Numbered from the stretch's first letter, positions 53,795 through 63,451 are shown. The stretch: DNA of 64,000 bases from Gluconobacter wancherniae NBRC 103581 (GCF_007988885.1 NZ_BJUZ01000001.1:434001-498000), one strand, 5' to 3'. Translations and numbers: made by a program. The notes: a model not told the origin generated them from the letters alone.

Positions 53795-54559
53795 TCAGGT
53801 CTGATCGGGGGCGGGTTCGCCTTCGATTGGGTTGGCGCCAAGAGAGCTGATCAGGGCATGAATGCGCCCAGCAGCACTCTGAACGGCCGCAGGATCGTAC
53901 CCCTTGGCGACAAGGGCTACGCCGCGGCCGTTTTTGCGTTCATAGGGGTATGATCCGATATCCAGATGCGGGAAATCACTCTGGATCGCTTCAAGCCCTT
54001 GCGCCAGATCCCCTTCATAGAGCGTTGGCGAGTGCCAGCTTGCGGAGACGAGTGGCGTACCCCCCTCTAGCTGCGGCACGAGCCATTTGACCATGGCTGC
54101 GAAAATTTTTGGCACGCCTGCCATGACATGGACATTGCCGATCGAAAATCCTGGAGCGACCGAGACTGAATTTTCGATTGTGGTAGCGCCTTCCGGGAGC
54201 CATGCCATCCGCTGACGCGCTTCGTTGAAATTTTTGGATGCGAAATGGGTTTCTAGCCTACGAAAGCTTTCTTCGTGGCGAATAAGGCGTACTCCCACGG
54301 CTTCGGCAACGCATAGGGCTGTGATGTCATCATGAGTGGGGCCAATGCCGCCGCTTGTGAACACCATATCGAATCGTGCCCGGCATTCTCCGACCGTACT
54401 GATGATGCGTTCCGCAATATCAGGAATGATGCGTACTTCAGTGAGGCGTATTCCCTGTTCATTGAGGGCGCAGGCCAGCACCTGAATGTTTGCATCCTGT
54501 GTGCGGCCGGAAAGAATTTCATTTCCGATCACAAGGAAGCAGGCGTTTTTTTGGTGCAT
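53795..54559 (-). CDS. CinA-type molybdopterin-binding domain protein
   Basis: 254 residues covering only the N-terminal (MoCF-like) domain of CinA: ACFLVIGNEILSGRTQDANIQVLACALNEQGI, VFTSGGIGPTHDDITALCVAEAVGV, GFSIGNVHVMAGVPKIFAAM. The C-terminal NMN deamidase domain (PncC) is absent. The stand-alone domain is often called 'competence/damage-inducible protein A' and may be an ADP-ribose/NAD-related pyrophosphatase. Its 3' end is tail-to-tail with accA. Confidence 0.85.
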   Translation of the reverse strand: MHQKNACFLVIGNEILSGRTQDANIQVLACALNEQGIRLTEVRIIPDIAERIISTVGECRARFDMVFTSGGIGPTHDDITALCVAEAVGVRLIRHEESFRRLETHFASKNFNEARQRMAWLPEGATTIENSVSVAPGFSIGNVHVMAGVPKIFAAMVKWLVPQLEGGTPLVSASWHSPTLYEGDLAQGLEAIQSDFPHLDIGSYPYERKNGRGVALVAKGYDPAAVQSAAGRIHALISSLGANPIEGEPAPDQT

Positions 54560-54660
54560 GTCTTTTGTCCTGTTACTCTGATCCGAAGAACGTAACTGCC
54601 ATGCCTGCGTTGTCGAGAGACAAGCGTTGCAGAAGGCGCAGGTCAGACAAGGGAAATTTC

Positions 54661-55551
54661 ATGACACTCAAGCACCATCAGCCTGAATGCATTCTGGATC
54701 TCCGGGCCTCGCTCGGCGAAGGTCCGGTCTGGATCGAGGCCGAGAAGTCGCTTTATTTCGTGGATATCGTGGAGGCGCGCGTTCATCGCTTCACGCCAGA
54801 AACTGGCGCAGTCAAAAGCTGGACCGCACCAAAGCGGCTGGGTTTTCTGTTGCCTGTAAATGATGGCACGTTCCTCGCGGGGTTGGTCGACGGTCTGCAT
54901 CGCTTTGATCCGAAAATCGGGGAATTTTCAGCACATACAGAAGTAGAGCCTGAGAAACCCGGCAATCGTCTGAATGATGGATGCGTGGATCCGGAAGGAC
55001 GGATCTGGTTTGGTACGATGGATGATGGTGAGGAAAATGATACAGGCTCCATCTATCGTGTGGTGCATACGCCAGAGGGGTTAAGCATCACGCATCATGA
55101 TGAGGGCTACACGGTTTCCAACGGACCGGCTGTCTCGCCGTGTGGAAAGATCCTGTATGTCTGTGACAGCCCGGAACAGACGATCTTCGCGTTCGATATC
55201 GATGCTGCGGGCAATTTGTCTGGAGAGCGTGTTTTCGCAAAAATCAGCAACGGCTACCCTGATGGTGTTGTGACGGATAGTGAAGGCACGGTTTGGTGCG
55301 GAACATGGGGTGGGGCGCGCGTGTCACGCTTCCGGCCAGATGGCAGCGAGTTGCCGCCCATTCCGATGCCGGTATCGAACGTGACGAAAGTTGCTTTTGG
55401 GGGCGATGATTTGAAGACGGTGTTCGTCACCACGGCCCGTAAGGGGCTGGATGAGGATATTCTGAAAAAGGAGCCTCAGGCTGGTTCGCTCTTCGCGTTC
55501 CGCACTGATGTTGCTGGTTCCCCGCAGAATACTTTTCGTCTCAACGGCTAG
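54661..55551 (+). CDS. SMP-30/gluconolactonase family protein
   Basis: 296-residue six-bladed beta-propeller with metal ligands visible: Glu in ASLGEGPVW (about residue 18), Asn in SNGPAVSP and Asp in GYPDGVV, plus NDGCVDPEGRIWFGTM. Hydrolyses sugar lactones such as glucono-1,5-lactone; in acetic acid bacteria this would follow periplasmic or cytoplasmic glucose oxidation. No signal peptide, so cytosolic. ATG 54661 has AAGGGA upstream; the longer frame to 54490 overlaps cinA. Substrate (gluconate, arabinono- or xylonolactone) cannot be read. Confidence 0.88.
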   Translation: MTLKHHQPECILDLRASLGEGPVWIEAEKSLYFVDIVEARVHRFTPETGAVKSWTAPKRLGFLLPVNDGTFLAGLVDGLHRFDPKIGEFSAHTEVEPEKPGNRLNDGCVDPEGRIWFGTMDDGEENDTGSIYRVVHTPEGLSITHHDEGYTVSNGPAVSPCGKILYVCDSPEQTIFAFDIDAAGNLSGERVFAKISNGYPDGVVTDSEGTVWCGTWGGARVSRFRPDGSELPPIPMPVSNVTKVAFGGDDLKTVFVTTARKGLDEDILKKEPQAGSLFAFRTDVAGSPQNTFRLNG

Positions 55552-55564
55552 GGTTCCAGTATAG

Positions 55565-55594
55565 CCCGGTGGTATTTTTCCCACCGGGTATTTT
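55565..55594 (+). terminator. Terminator of the SMP-30 gene
   Basis: CCCGGTGG (55565-55572) pairs with CCACCGGG (55581-55588), followed by TATTTT. Ends at the stop codon of the convergent GNAT-Nudix gene. Confidence 0.75.
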
Positions 55595-56610
55595 CAGGAT
55601 AGAAGTTCCTGAAGCAGTGGAATGAGGGGTACATCCGGCTCCGGCATGGGGTAATTGTGCAGCGCGTCGGCTTGCACCCATTCCAGCTTCTGGCCTTCAC
55701 GCGGTGTAGGCGTGCCGCGCCAGCGACGAACAATGTAGAGCGGCATCAGCAGATGGAATGCCCCGCAGTTCTCGCTTACGAACGTGAATGGCGCCATGCA
55801 GGAGCCTTTCAGGTCCAGGCCAAGTTCTTCCTGTATTTCCCGGACCAAAGCCTGTTCCGGGGTCTCGTTGAGTTCAACCTTGCCTCCGGGAAATTCCCAT
55901 AATCCTGCAAGACGTTTTCCTTCGGGACGCCTGGCCAGCAGGATGCGGTTTTCTGTGTCCAGAATTGCGGCCGCCACAACAAGGAGCGTGCGTGCTTTCT
56001 GTACAGGAGCAGGAGCTGGATTTTGCTCCGTACAGGGTTCTGTGGAGGCGGCCGGAGTGCTTGTCGCATCTTTGGCCAGATCTGAGAGGCGTGGCCGCGC
56101 GAGTTCATAGAGCCCGACAATGCATTCGTTGCGGCGTGAGACAAAGCTTCGCGCGGCTGTTCCTGTTTCCTGAAATCCAAGTTTGCGCAGGACGGCACTT
56201 GAGGCTGGATTGTCGAGTGCGACGGCTGCTGTCATGCGATCAGGCCGTAGGACAGTGAATGTCCAGTCCACAACACGTGTGGCGGCGGCGGTAATGATGC
56301 CCTGACCCCAGCTCGGGCGGGCAAGCCAGTATCCAAGTGTGGCGGAACGGCGATCTTCGGAGAGAATGACGCCGATTGCACCTTTCATTTCGTCATTCTG
56401 CGTGATGGCAAAATGAAAGGCGGTCCCTTCCTGACTCTGGCGGCGTGTCGAGGCAATCCACTCTTCCGCGAGTTCTTTCGGATACGGAAAGGGGAGGCTG
56501 CTCAGCATTCGTACGACGCTCCAGTCATTGATCAGGCGATGAATAACTGGAGCGTCTTCGGCAATAAGGGGACGAAGTGTGAGGTCCCCTGCCTTAAGTT
56601 CTGGTGTCAT
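55594..56610 (-). CDS. GNAT acetyltransferase - Nudix hydrolase fusion
   Basis: 338 residues with two catalytic domains. GNAT (about 1-175): [34 protein letters not shown] (acetyl-CoA Q/RxxGxG/A-type), [19 protein letters not shown], as in RimJ/RimL-like N-acetyltransferases. After a Pro/Ala linker (about 176-207), a MutT-type Nudix domain with a full box [23 protein letters not shown] (about 242-265) and WEFPGGK. MutT-like proteins cleanse 8-oxo-dGTP. The fused architecture is uncommon; starts one base after the Rieske stop, so the two are coupled. Confidence 0.9.
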   Translation of the reverse strand: MTPELKAGDLTLRPLIAEDAPVIHRLINDWSVVRMLSSLPFPYPKELAEEWIASTRRQSQEGTAFHFAITQNDEMKGAIGVILSEDRRSATLGYWLARPSWGQGIITAAATRVVDWTFTVLRPDRMTAAVALDNPASSAVLRKLGFQETGTAARSFVSRRNECIVGLYELARPRLSDLAKDATSTPAASTEPCTEQNPAPAPVQKARTLLVVAAAILDTENRILLARRPEGKRLAGLWEFPGGKVELNETPEQALVREIQEELGLDLKGSCMAPFTFVSENCGAFHLLMPLYIVRRWRGTPTPREGQKLEWVQADALHNYPMPEPDVPLIPLLQELLS

Positions 56611-56611
56611 G

Positions 56612-57754
56612 TCAGGCGGCTGCGTCTGTCTTCGGTTGGTCAGGCTGAATGCCGCAGCGAAGGAGCAGTCGGCGAAGGCTGTTGATGACTGGGAAAACTT
56701 CCTGATTGCGGTCGCCGCCCTGAGCGTTCCACGCTGCCTGTTCCAGCTCTACGATATCGCGGTCTTCGCGGAAAATCCGCTCGGTGAAGGCAATGAGAAA
56801 TGGCCAGGCCATGTCCAGTGCAAAGCGTAGTTTCGGGCGGCGGATGGAAAGGAGGCCGAAAACGCGACAGGTTAACTCGTCCTTGTCCTGAGGAACGTAA
56901 ACGATCCAAAGGTCCATCACCGGGGGCTCACCTTCAGACGCGATGCGCAGCGTCTGGTATGGATATTCGGTGCGGATCGTCATGACGTCGCGATGTGCAT
57001 AGCGCTCGCTGTTGTCGCGCTTTTCGCCAAAAATAATAGCCTCACCCCATGGCTGCTTTCCGCTGGTCCGGGCGAACGTATAGCGGGCCTCTACAAGGCG
57101 GGGCTCGTCCTTACCTCCCAGGAAACGCGGTTTCATCTTGCCCATTTGCTTCATGTGCATGAACTGATGGTTCATATCCATCAGGTTTTCATGCATGAAA
57201 CTGTAGTGGCAGGCGACCTGCCGTCCGAACCGGCGGGTCTTGTAAGCCGGGTCTTCCACTGACCCCAGTGTGGGAAATGGGACGCTTTCCGCCTTCTCCG
57301 GGGCGCCCGGGAAAATGAAGATCAGTCCCGCGGCTTCACGGCAGGGATAAGTCCGCACGCCGTTTGGCAGCTTGCCTTTTCCCAGATACGGCACGTCGAT
57401 GCATCGTCCTGAGCGTCCATATGCCCAGCCGTGATAACAGCACTGAACTGCTTCTCCCTCGACTGTCCCGAGGCTGAGCGGAACCTGTCGATGCGCACAG
57501 CGGTCTTCAAGGGCAAAAACAGACCCTTCCATCGGGCGTACGAGCGCAATGGGCTGTCCGGCATAGCGGGTGCCGATTGTCTTGCCGCGTGCAAGCTCAT
57601 GAGACCATGCGACAGGGTACCAGTTATCCGGGTCCGCGTGGACGCGACGAATGTCCACTGCGGTGGGCTGAGGTGTCTGCATATCGGATGGATCGGGGCT
57701 GCTGCAGGTTTCGGCGGCAGTGGCAGCGGCGGAGGTACTCTGCGACATGGGCAT
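56612..57754 (-). CDS. Rieske [2Fe-2S] non-heme iron oxygenase
   Basis: 380-residue oxygenase alpha subunit. N-terminal Rieske domain with CAHRQVPL and CCYHGWAYG (two Cys-His pairs, about residues 87-112), then a catalytic domain with [12 protein letters not shown] (about 185-196) carrying the iron ligands. Here the spacing is D-x2-H-x3-H, one residue shorter than the usual D-x2-H-x4-H. Start at 57754 (N-terminus low complexity) is tentative; the Met at 57682 is an alternative. No reductase or ferredoxin gene adjoins; fpr at 15.6 kb is the nearest candidate. Substrate unknown. Confidence 0.87.
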   Translation of the reverse strand: MPMSQSTSAAATAAETCSSPDPSDMQTPQPTAVDIRRVHADPDNWYPVAWSHELARGKTIGTRYAGQPIALVRPMEGSVFALEDRCAHRQVPLSLGTVEGEAVQCCYHGWAYGRSGRCIDVPYLGKGKLPNGVRTYPCREAAGLIFIFPGAPEKAESVPFPTLGSVEDPAYKTRRFGRQVACHYSFMHENLMDMNHQFMHMKQMGKMKPRFLGGKDEPRLVEARYTFARTSGKQPWGEAIIFGEKRDNSERYAHRDVMTIRTEYPYQTLRIASEGEPPVMDLWIVYVPQDKDELTCRVFGLLSIRRPKLRFALDMAWPFLIAFTERIFREDRDIVELEQAAWNAQGGDRNQEVFPVINSLRRLLLRCGIQPDQPKTDAAA

Positions 57755-57983
57755 CCTGATCGATCATGAGGTGGAAGCTGTGAATGCAGCCTAACAGGCA
57801 AAAGCATTCAACAGGAAGAGCAGGCGCGCGCAGGAGTTTCCGCGGCTTTTCTGCAACATGCAATGTTGAAACGAGATCTTCACGATACCTGGGCACCCGC
57901 AGAGGCTAGAATTCCTTTGCCTCCCGATGCCGGATCGTTAGGAGACCCCTTCCTGTTCATATCATCAAGGAGTGCCGGACGCG

Positions 57984-60362
57984 GTGCGGACCAGACAATT
58001 TCTTTTCTCTTCTATCGCACTGCTGGCCGTTGAGGCTCCAGCTCACGCCGCGTCCTCCAAGGAAACGAGGGCTCACAGGCATGTAGCGGCAGCTTCGGTT
58101 GCTGTAACTCCGACGCATCAGACCACTGCTGCTGCGCATCGGACGGCACATAAAGCCGTCGAGGCGCATGCGAGCGAAAGTGTTGCTGTAACGGGGCGCC
58201 CGTTGACTGGCCGTGATGCCGAGCAGGCTGTTTCCAAGGCCGTCATGCGTCAGTACGTGCCGGGTACAAGCCCATATCGTATGCTGGACCGGATGCCCGG
58301 CGTGAGCTTCAGCTCCACCGATCCTTTGGGTATCGACAGTTTCGGCACTAATCTTTACGTCCGCGGATTTTTTATGAATCAGCTCGGCGTGACGGTGGAC
58401 GGGGTTCCGCTGAATGATCAGACATATCAGGCTGTAGGGGGCATGAATCTTGCCTCTGCAATTATTCCTGATGATGTTCAGTCGGTTCGCATGTCGCAGG
58501 GCGCAGGTTCGGTGGAGCTGCCTTCGACCAATACGCTTGGTGGTACGATCCAGATTGGTTCAACGGACCCTGAAGACAAGCGCGGGGGTAAGGTTAGCCA
58601 GACTTTCGGAAGTTATGGTTCCTATCGGACTTATGTTCGCCTCGATTCTGGTAAGTTGAACCAGAGCGGCACGAAGCTCTTTACATCCTACGCCCGTACA
58701 GATGAGGGTATGTGGATGGGCAGCGGCGACCAGTTCATGCAGCAGGTGGATGCCAAGATCGTGCAGCCTGTGGGCGAGCGCTCCCGTATCTCGGCGTTTT
58801 TTAACTGGTCGGATCTGGCACAGTGGGGCTATCCGGACACATCGATTGGCATCCTGAAAAATCTCGGCTGGCGCACCCCGCATCTGTATCCGAATTACGG
58901 GCTCGCCTATCGTATTGCAGAGGGATCAGCCACTGGATACGGCAGCGTTCCAGGGATCGATGGCTCGACCATCAGCCTCTATGATGGCGGCCAGCACGAG
59001 ATCAATTACATGGGCGGTCTGAACATGGACTTCGCCCTAACGGATAATTTGACGTGGCATACGACCCTCTACGGGCATAGCCAGACCGGCTATTACAGCT
59101 ACACGGACACTGAAGATCCCTCGCCAAATGGCGCGCCGTTTTCGGAGGAGGTCTGGCAGAACCGGCAGGAGCGCTACGGGCTTGATACGAGCCTTCGCTA
59201 TCACCTCGGGCGTCACACCATCGAAGGTGGTGTCTGGTATGAAAACAACAACCAGCAGGCCGGTATCTACAATTATCAGGAACCTCTGCTAGGGCAGGGT
59301 GCTCCCCTCAAGACCGTCGGGCCATACGATGTCTATGGACCAGCCTTCATGCAGGGTTACAATTTCCAGTGGACGACGAACGTCATGCAGTTTCATCTGC
59401 AGGACAGCATTCAGCTTGCGCGCGGCCTGACGCTTCATGCGGGATTTAAGTCCATGGTTGCGACAACTGCCGGTGGCGCCACAGCCAATAATTCTGACTG
59501 GACGGGTGCGGATGCGCTGCCGAACGGCACCCTGACGGCATCACAGGCCTTTCTGCCACATCTCAATCTCGACTGGCACATCAACCGACATCACGAGATT
59601 TACGTCGATGTTGCCGAGAACATGCGTGCTTATGAGGTTTCTGCCTATGGCGTGGCAAACTCGGTTTATTCGGTGCAGGATCAGGCAACATTTCTGGCGC
59701 AGCGCAAGGACCTGAAGCCATCCAAGGCCTGGGTGTATCTGGGTGGTTACCGCTACACGAATACATGGCTGCAAGCGAATGCGACGGTTTATCACGCAAG
59801 CCTCATTCATCCGATCCTTGCCGCCGCTGTGGGCAGTCTGACGAATCCTGTTTCTCAGGTTATTGATTTCGGCCACATTTCGATGACGGGCGCGAGCGGT
59901 GACATCAATATCATGCCGATTAATGGCCTGAGTTTTGATAACAATGTCAGCTACAATAAAGGCACGTACGACAGGAATGTCGACACTACCGGGGGCTATT
60001 ACGCTCTGGCAGGAAAGAATATCGTCAATTACCCGGCATGGATGTACAAGACCTCTGTCTCATATACATGGGGCGGTGCGACGGCACATTTCGAAGCCAA
60101 TTACTACGGTCGGCGTTATTTCAGCTTTATGAATGATACGTCCATCGGTGGGTACTGGCTTGCCAACGCAGGCATGCGTTACAGCTTCGGTAAGGTCAGC
60201 GTTCTTAAGAACCTTACGGCGAGCTTCAACGTTTATAATCTGTTCAACACCAAATATATTTCGATGATGGGTGAGAATGATAACCCTGCAACGGGTGATT
60301 ATCAGTCCATGGAACGCGGCGCAGTACGTCAGTATTTCGGGACGCTCAGCGCTTCATTCTGA
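57984..60362 (+). CDS. TonB-dependent outer-membrane receptor
   Basis: 792 residues. Signal peptide (RTRQFLFSSIALLAVEAPAHA) then an Ala/His/Thr-rich stretch, a TonB-box-like ESVAVTG, the plug domain (MLDRMPGVSFSSTDPLGIDSFGTNLYVRGFFMNQLGVTVDGVPL, QGAGSVELPSTNTLGGTI) and the barrel ending in ASF with the C-terminal Phe. GTG 57984 is chosen: AAGGAG lies 11 bases before it, and the GTG at 57972 overlaps that site. No Fur box or regulator seen in the 229-base upstream gap. Substrate (siderophore, cobalamin or sugar) unknown. Confidence 0.92.
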   Translation: MRTRQFLFSSIALLAVEAPAHAASSKETRAHRHVAAASVAVTPTHQTTAAAHRTAHKAVEAHASESVAVTGRPLTGRDAEQAVSKAVMRQYVPGTSPYRMLDRMPGVSFSSTDPLGIDSFGTNLYVRGFFMNQLGVTVDGVPLNDQTYQAVGGMNLASAIIPDDVQSVRMSQGAGSVELPSTNTLGGTIQIGSTDPEDKRGGKVSQTFGSYGSYRTYVRLDSGKLNQSGTKLFTSYARTDEGMWMGSGDQFMQQVDAKIVQPVGERSRISAFFNWSDLAQWGYPDTSIGILKNLGWRTPHLYPNYGLAYRIAEGSATGYGSVPGIDGSTISLYDGGQHEINYMGGLNMDFALTDNLTWHTTLYGHSQTGYYSYTDTEDPSPNGAPFSEEVWQNRQERYGLDTSLRYHLGRHTIEGGVWYENNNQQAGIYNYQEPLLGQGAPLKTVGPYDVYGPAFMQGYNFQWTTNVMQFHLQDSIQLARGLTLHAGFKSMVATTAGGATANNSDWTGADALPNGTLTASQAFLPHLNLDWHINRHHEIYVDVAENMRAYEVSAYGVANSVYSVQDQATFLAQRKDLKPSKAWVYLGGYRYTNTWLQANATVYHASLIHPILAAAVGSLTNPVSQVIDFGHISMTGASGDINIMPINGLSFDNNVSYNKGTYDRNVDTTGGYYALAGKNIVNYPAWMYKTSVSYTWGGATAHFEANYYGRRYFSFMNDTSIGGYWLANAGMRYSFGKVSVLKNLTASFNVYNLFNTKYISMMGENDNPATGDYQSMERGAVRQYFGTLSASF

Positions 60363-60371
60363 AAATTAGGT

Positions 60372-60402
60372 CCCGGCGAAGGGAGGACTTCGCCGGGCTT
60401 TT
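60372..60402 (+). terminator. Terminator of the TonB receptor gene
   Basis: Perfect 10-bp stem (60372-60381 with 60388-60397), GGAGGA-type loop, then CTTTTG. Lies next to the stop of the convergent DUF815 gene. Confidence 0.87.
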
Positions 60403-60403
60403 G

Positions 60404-61273
60404 TTACCGGCTATGAATGCCGAGCTCCGCGCTCAGATCGCTGATAAACTGAGCAGCAACGCGCCCGGAACGGCTGCCACGCGCCATGGACCATTGAAGG
60501 GCCTTTTGTCTGAGCACTTCGGTGCTGACAGGCAATTTCCGGTCTTCGGCGTAGGCCTGCACGATTGCGAGATAATCTTCCTGAGTTGCGCCATATAGTC
60601 CGATCCAGAGGCCAAACCTGTCTGACAGCGAGACTTTTTCCTCAATGGCTTCGCCTGGGTTAATCGCGCTTCCAGACTCGTTTTCGATCATCTCGCGGGG
60701 CATCAGATGCCGTCGGTTAGATGTTGCGTAGATCAGGACGTTGTCCGGCCGTCCTCCAATTCCTCCATCGAGCACCGATTTGAGTGATTTGTAGTCCGCG
60801 TCCTGACTTTCGAAGGACAGGTCATCGCAGAACAGGATGCATCGACGCGTTGTTGTGCGCAGGACTGCAAGGAGTTTGGGCAGCGAGGCGAGTTCATCTC
60901 GTTGGATCTCTATTAGTGCGAGCGTGGGTTTTCCATGGTCGCGCTGTTCTGAGTTGATGGAGGCGACAGCAGCTTTGACGAGCGAAGATTTGCCCATCCC
61001 CCGTGCCCCCCACAGCATGACGTTATTGGCTTCCAGTCCCTGTGCGAAATGGCGTGTGTTGGTCATGACCTGCTTCGTCTGACGTTCCACGCCACGCATC
61101 AAGGAAAGCGCCACACCAGAAACTTTCTCAACGGGTGTCAGCATGCCGAGGGCAGCCTGCCAGATGAAGGCGTCATGGTGGTGAAGGATTTCGGCGCTGG
61201 GCGGTTTGGGGCTCATGCGCTCGAGGCTGTCGGCGATGCGTTCAAGTACCTGAAGCAGGGCAGGCTCGGTCAT
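60404..61273 (-). CDS. DUF815-family AAA ATPase
   Basis: 289 residues. LLQVLERIADSLERM N-terminus, Walker A LWGARGMGKSSLVKAAV (about residue 80), Walker B RCILFCDDLSFE and sensor-like IYATSNRRHLMP, then DRFGLWIGLYGATQEDYLAIV. This is the DUF815 AAA family, present next to yajC in many alphaproteobacteria; its function is not established. ATG 61273; the longer frame to 61366 overlaps yajC upstream DNA. Divergent from yajC. Confidence 0.88.
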   Translation of the reverse strand: MTEPALLQVLERIADSLERMSPKPPSAEILHHHDAFIWQAALGMLTPVEKVSGVALSLMRGVERQTKQVMTNTRHFAQGLEANNVMLWGARGMGKSSLVKAAVASINSEQRDHGKPTLALIEIQRDELASLPKLLAVLRTTTRRCILFCDDLSFESQDADYKSLKSVLDGGIGGRPDNVLIYATSNRRHLMPREMIENESGSAINPGEAIEEKVSLSDRFGLWIGLYGATQEDYLAIVQAYAEDRKLPVSTEVLRQKALQWSMARGSRSGRVAAQFISDLSAELGIHSR

Positions 61274-61388
61274 GGGATGGGCTTTCTCGTCCGTTGAAAG
61301 GGCAGGGTAGCGGGTCGTCGTGCTTGACGGGAGGCCTGCGAACGATATGGTCCCGCCAAGTTTCACTCAAGACTGGACCCTTGCCCTT

Positions 61389-61733
61389 ATGAGCAGTCTG
61401 TTTATTTCTTCCGCACAGGCCGCCGATGGCGGTGGTCTCCTGACCAACTCGACGGTGCTTCAGTTCGCGCCGATGCTTGTCATCATGGTCGTGTTCTATT
61501 TCCTGCTGATCCGCCCTCAGCAGGTCCGTGCCCGGGCTCTGCGCGAGCAGCAGAGCAGCTTGCGTCGCGGAGATCGCATTGTGACGGCTGGCGGAATTGT
61601 CGGTGTGGTTCAGGCCACACGGGATGATGCACCGGAAGTTGAGGTCGAAATCGCGCAGGGCGTACGCGTCAAGATCCTGCGCAGCACGATCAATAACATC
61701 ACGCCACGCGACAAGCCTGCCAACGATTCCTGA
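61389..61733 (+). CDS. yajC: Preprotein translocase subunit YajC
   Basis: 114 residues, one membrane helix (TVLQFAPMLVIMVVFYFLLIRPQQ) with the YFLLIRPQ signature and a basic C-tail (GDRIVTAGGIVGVVQ, VRVKILRSTI). Associates with SecDF. Start at ATG 61389. secD and secF, usually downstream, are not here: a convergent sodB follows after a bidirectional terminator. Confidence 0.93.
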   Translation: MSSLFISSAQAADGGGLLTNSTVLQFAPMLVIMVVFYFLLIRPQQVRARALREQQSSLRRGDRIVTAGGIVGVVQATRDDAPEVEVEIAQGVRVKILRSTINNITPRDKPANDS

Positions 61734-61758
61734 TCGGCCTTCACGGTCTGGATACAAA

Positions 61759-61786
61759 AAACGCCCCGCCTGAAAGCGGGGCGTTT
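61759..61786. terminator. Bidirectional terminator between yajC and sodB
   Basis: 11-bp stem AAACGCCCCGC (61759-61769) with GCGGGGCGTTT (61776-61786), CTGAAA loop, with A-run before and T-run after, so it works on both strands. Confidence 0.9.
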
Positions 61787-61813
61787 CTTTTATGAGGCCA
61801 GTAGGATCTGGTC

Positions 61814-62422
61814 TCAGGCTGACTTCAGCTCGGCTTCTGCGAACTCGTAGTTTGCAAGCTTGTCGAGGTAGTTGGTCACGTAATCCGGACGACGGTTACG
61901 GAAGTCGAGGTAGTAAGCGTGTTCCCACACGTCCAGGCCCAGAAGAGCCCGGCCCTGACCTTCAGCAAGTGGGTTGGAACCGTTGGCTGTCTTGGTCACC
62001 GCAAGCTTGCCGGTCTTGTCCAGCACCAGCCATGCCCAGCCTGAGCCGAACTGTGTCGTGGCAGCGGTCTTGAATGCCGTCTTGAAAGCATCGACGGAGC
62101 CGAAATCTTCCGTGATCTTCTTTTCAAGGGAGGTCGGCAGCTTGCCACCGGTCGGAGACAGGTTCTTCCAGAACAGGATGTGGTTCCAATGCTGGCCAGC
62201 ATTGTTGAACACAGGCGCCAGAGCCGCATTGCCATGTGAAAAAGCAATGATTTCTTCCAGAGACTTTCCGGCCAGCTCAGGCTTGCTTTCAACGAAGCCA
62301 TTCAGAGCCGTGACATAAGCCTGATGATGCTTGCCGTGATGCAGTTCCAGGGTTTCCTGGCACATACCTTCGCCAGCGAGGGCGTTTGCAGCGTATGGAA
62401 GGGAAGGCAGTTCGAAGGCCAT
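61814..62422 (-). CDS. sodB: Iron superoxide dismutase
   Basis: 202 residues. Metal ligands: His in LELHHGKHHQAYV, His in GQHWNHILFW, Asp in GLDVWEHAYYLD with its following His. AQHWNHILFWKNLSP and the FGSGWAWLV stretch are typical of Fe-SOD; Fe versus Mn cannot be fixed by eye. AAGGAG precedes the ATG at 62422. Neighbours: convergent yajC and same-strand dehydrogenase 78 bases upstream. Confidence 0.93.
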   Translation of the reverse strand: MAFELPSLPYAANALAGEGMCQETLELHHGKHHQAYVTALNGFVESKPELAGKSLEEIIAFSHGNAALAPVFNNAGQHWNHILFWKNLSPTGGKLPTSLEKKITEDFGSVDAFKTAFKTAATTQFGSGWAWLVLDKTGKLAVTKTANGSNPLAEGQGRALLGLDVWEHAYYLDFRNRRPDYVTNYLDKLANYEFAEAELKSA

Positions 62423-62500
62423 GATGTCACTCCTTGGCAAAATAAGGCGAAAGGGCCGTCCTGTGAGCTATGAACGGCGACCACTTCCGTCAACCTGTTC

Positions 62501-63373
62501 TCATTTATGAGGCACATTGGCAACGCTGCGTTCCATCGCGCCAATCAGTGCAGAGTAATCTTCGTGTGCATGCAGCCGGTTTGAGAGTGAAAGCGCCTGA
62601 TCGGCGACGGCCATCGCGGGCATGAAAGCCCCGACTTTCCGCCCCGCATCAAGCAGCAGCCCCATGTCCTTGGACATCAGGCGCGTGGGGAACTGGGAGG
62701 GAAAATCCCGGTCCTGGGCCATCTTCAGCTTGCGTTTATGGTGCGGACTCACCACTGCAACCTGCTGCAATGTCTCGAACACGATATCGCGATCAATACC
62801 TGCCGCCAGTCCGTAGGATACGCCTTCAGCAATAACGTTGAGCGTGGCACCCATGACGCCGTTGACCACAAGCTTGAGGCGTGCGGCAGCCCCTGCAGGG
62901 CCAGCGTGGATCGTGAGTTTTCCAATGACGTCCAGTACCGGAGCAGCGCGCTCTACGGTTGCATCGTCTCCCCCTACGAGCATGACCAGATCACCTGTCT
63001 CGGCTTCCGGGGTGCTGCCGGACATGGGGGCATCCAGAAGTGCGAAACCATGCTCTCTGGAGAGGCCTGCAAGCATATCAGCCTGACCCGGCGATACGGT
63101 GGAGGTGTCGAGTACGAGTTTATCTTTGGAGATTCCTGCCAGCATTCCGTCATCCCCGTGAAGGGACTGGTTTTCGGCGGCATCGTTGGGGACGCAGAGA
63201 ATGATGATGTCTGCGGCCTCAGCGATGGCGCGGGGAGAAGGCAGCATTTCCGTCTCGTCTTTGCCACCTGAAGGAGCAAAGGCCACAACCGGATAACCTG
63301 CCTTGCGCAGGTTCGAGCCCATTCGCATGGCCATCGCACCGTATCCGATAAAACCGATTTTGCTTTTTGACAT
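62501..63373 (-). CDS. 3-hydroxyisobutyrate dehydrogenase/beta-hydroxyacid dehydrogenase family protein
   Basis: 290 residues. Rossmann fold start IGFIGYGAMAMRMGSNLRKAGYPVVAFAP, DAPMSGSTPEAETGDLVMLVGG (beta-HAD signature), catalytic Lys in RLKLVVNGVMGATLNVIAEG and C-terminal DMGLLLDAGR. Reduces or oxidises 3-hydroxyacids (tartronate semialdehyde, glyoxylate, 3-hydroxyisobutyrate). The exact substrate is not readable; GarR-type enzymes serve sugar-acid catabolism, relevant in this group. Confidence 0.88.
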   Translation of the reverse strand: MSKSKIGFIGYGAMAMRMGSNLRKAGYPVVAFAPSGGKDETEMLPSPRAIAEAADIIILCVPNDAAENQSLHGDDGMLAGISKDKLVLDTSTVSPGQADMLAGLSREHGFALLDAPMSGSTPEAETGDLVMLVGGDDATVERAAPVLDVIGKLTIHAGPAGAAARLKLVVNGVMGATLNVIAEGVSYGLAAGIDRDIVFETLQQVAVVSPHHKRKLKMAQDRDFPSQFPTRLMSKDMGLLLDAGRKVGAFMPAMAVADQALSLSNRLHAHEDYSALIGAMERSVANVPHK

Positions 63374-63451
63374 GGAAATCGCCTTCTACAACTGCGTTCT
63401 TCACCCTCACGCCTCAATGGCTCGAGAGTTGCGCGAACGGGAATACAGAAC

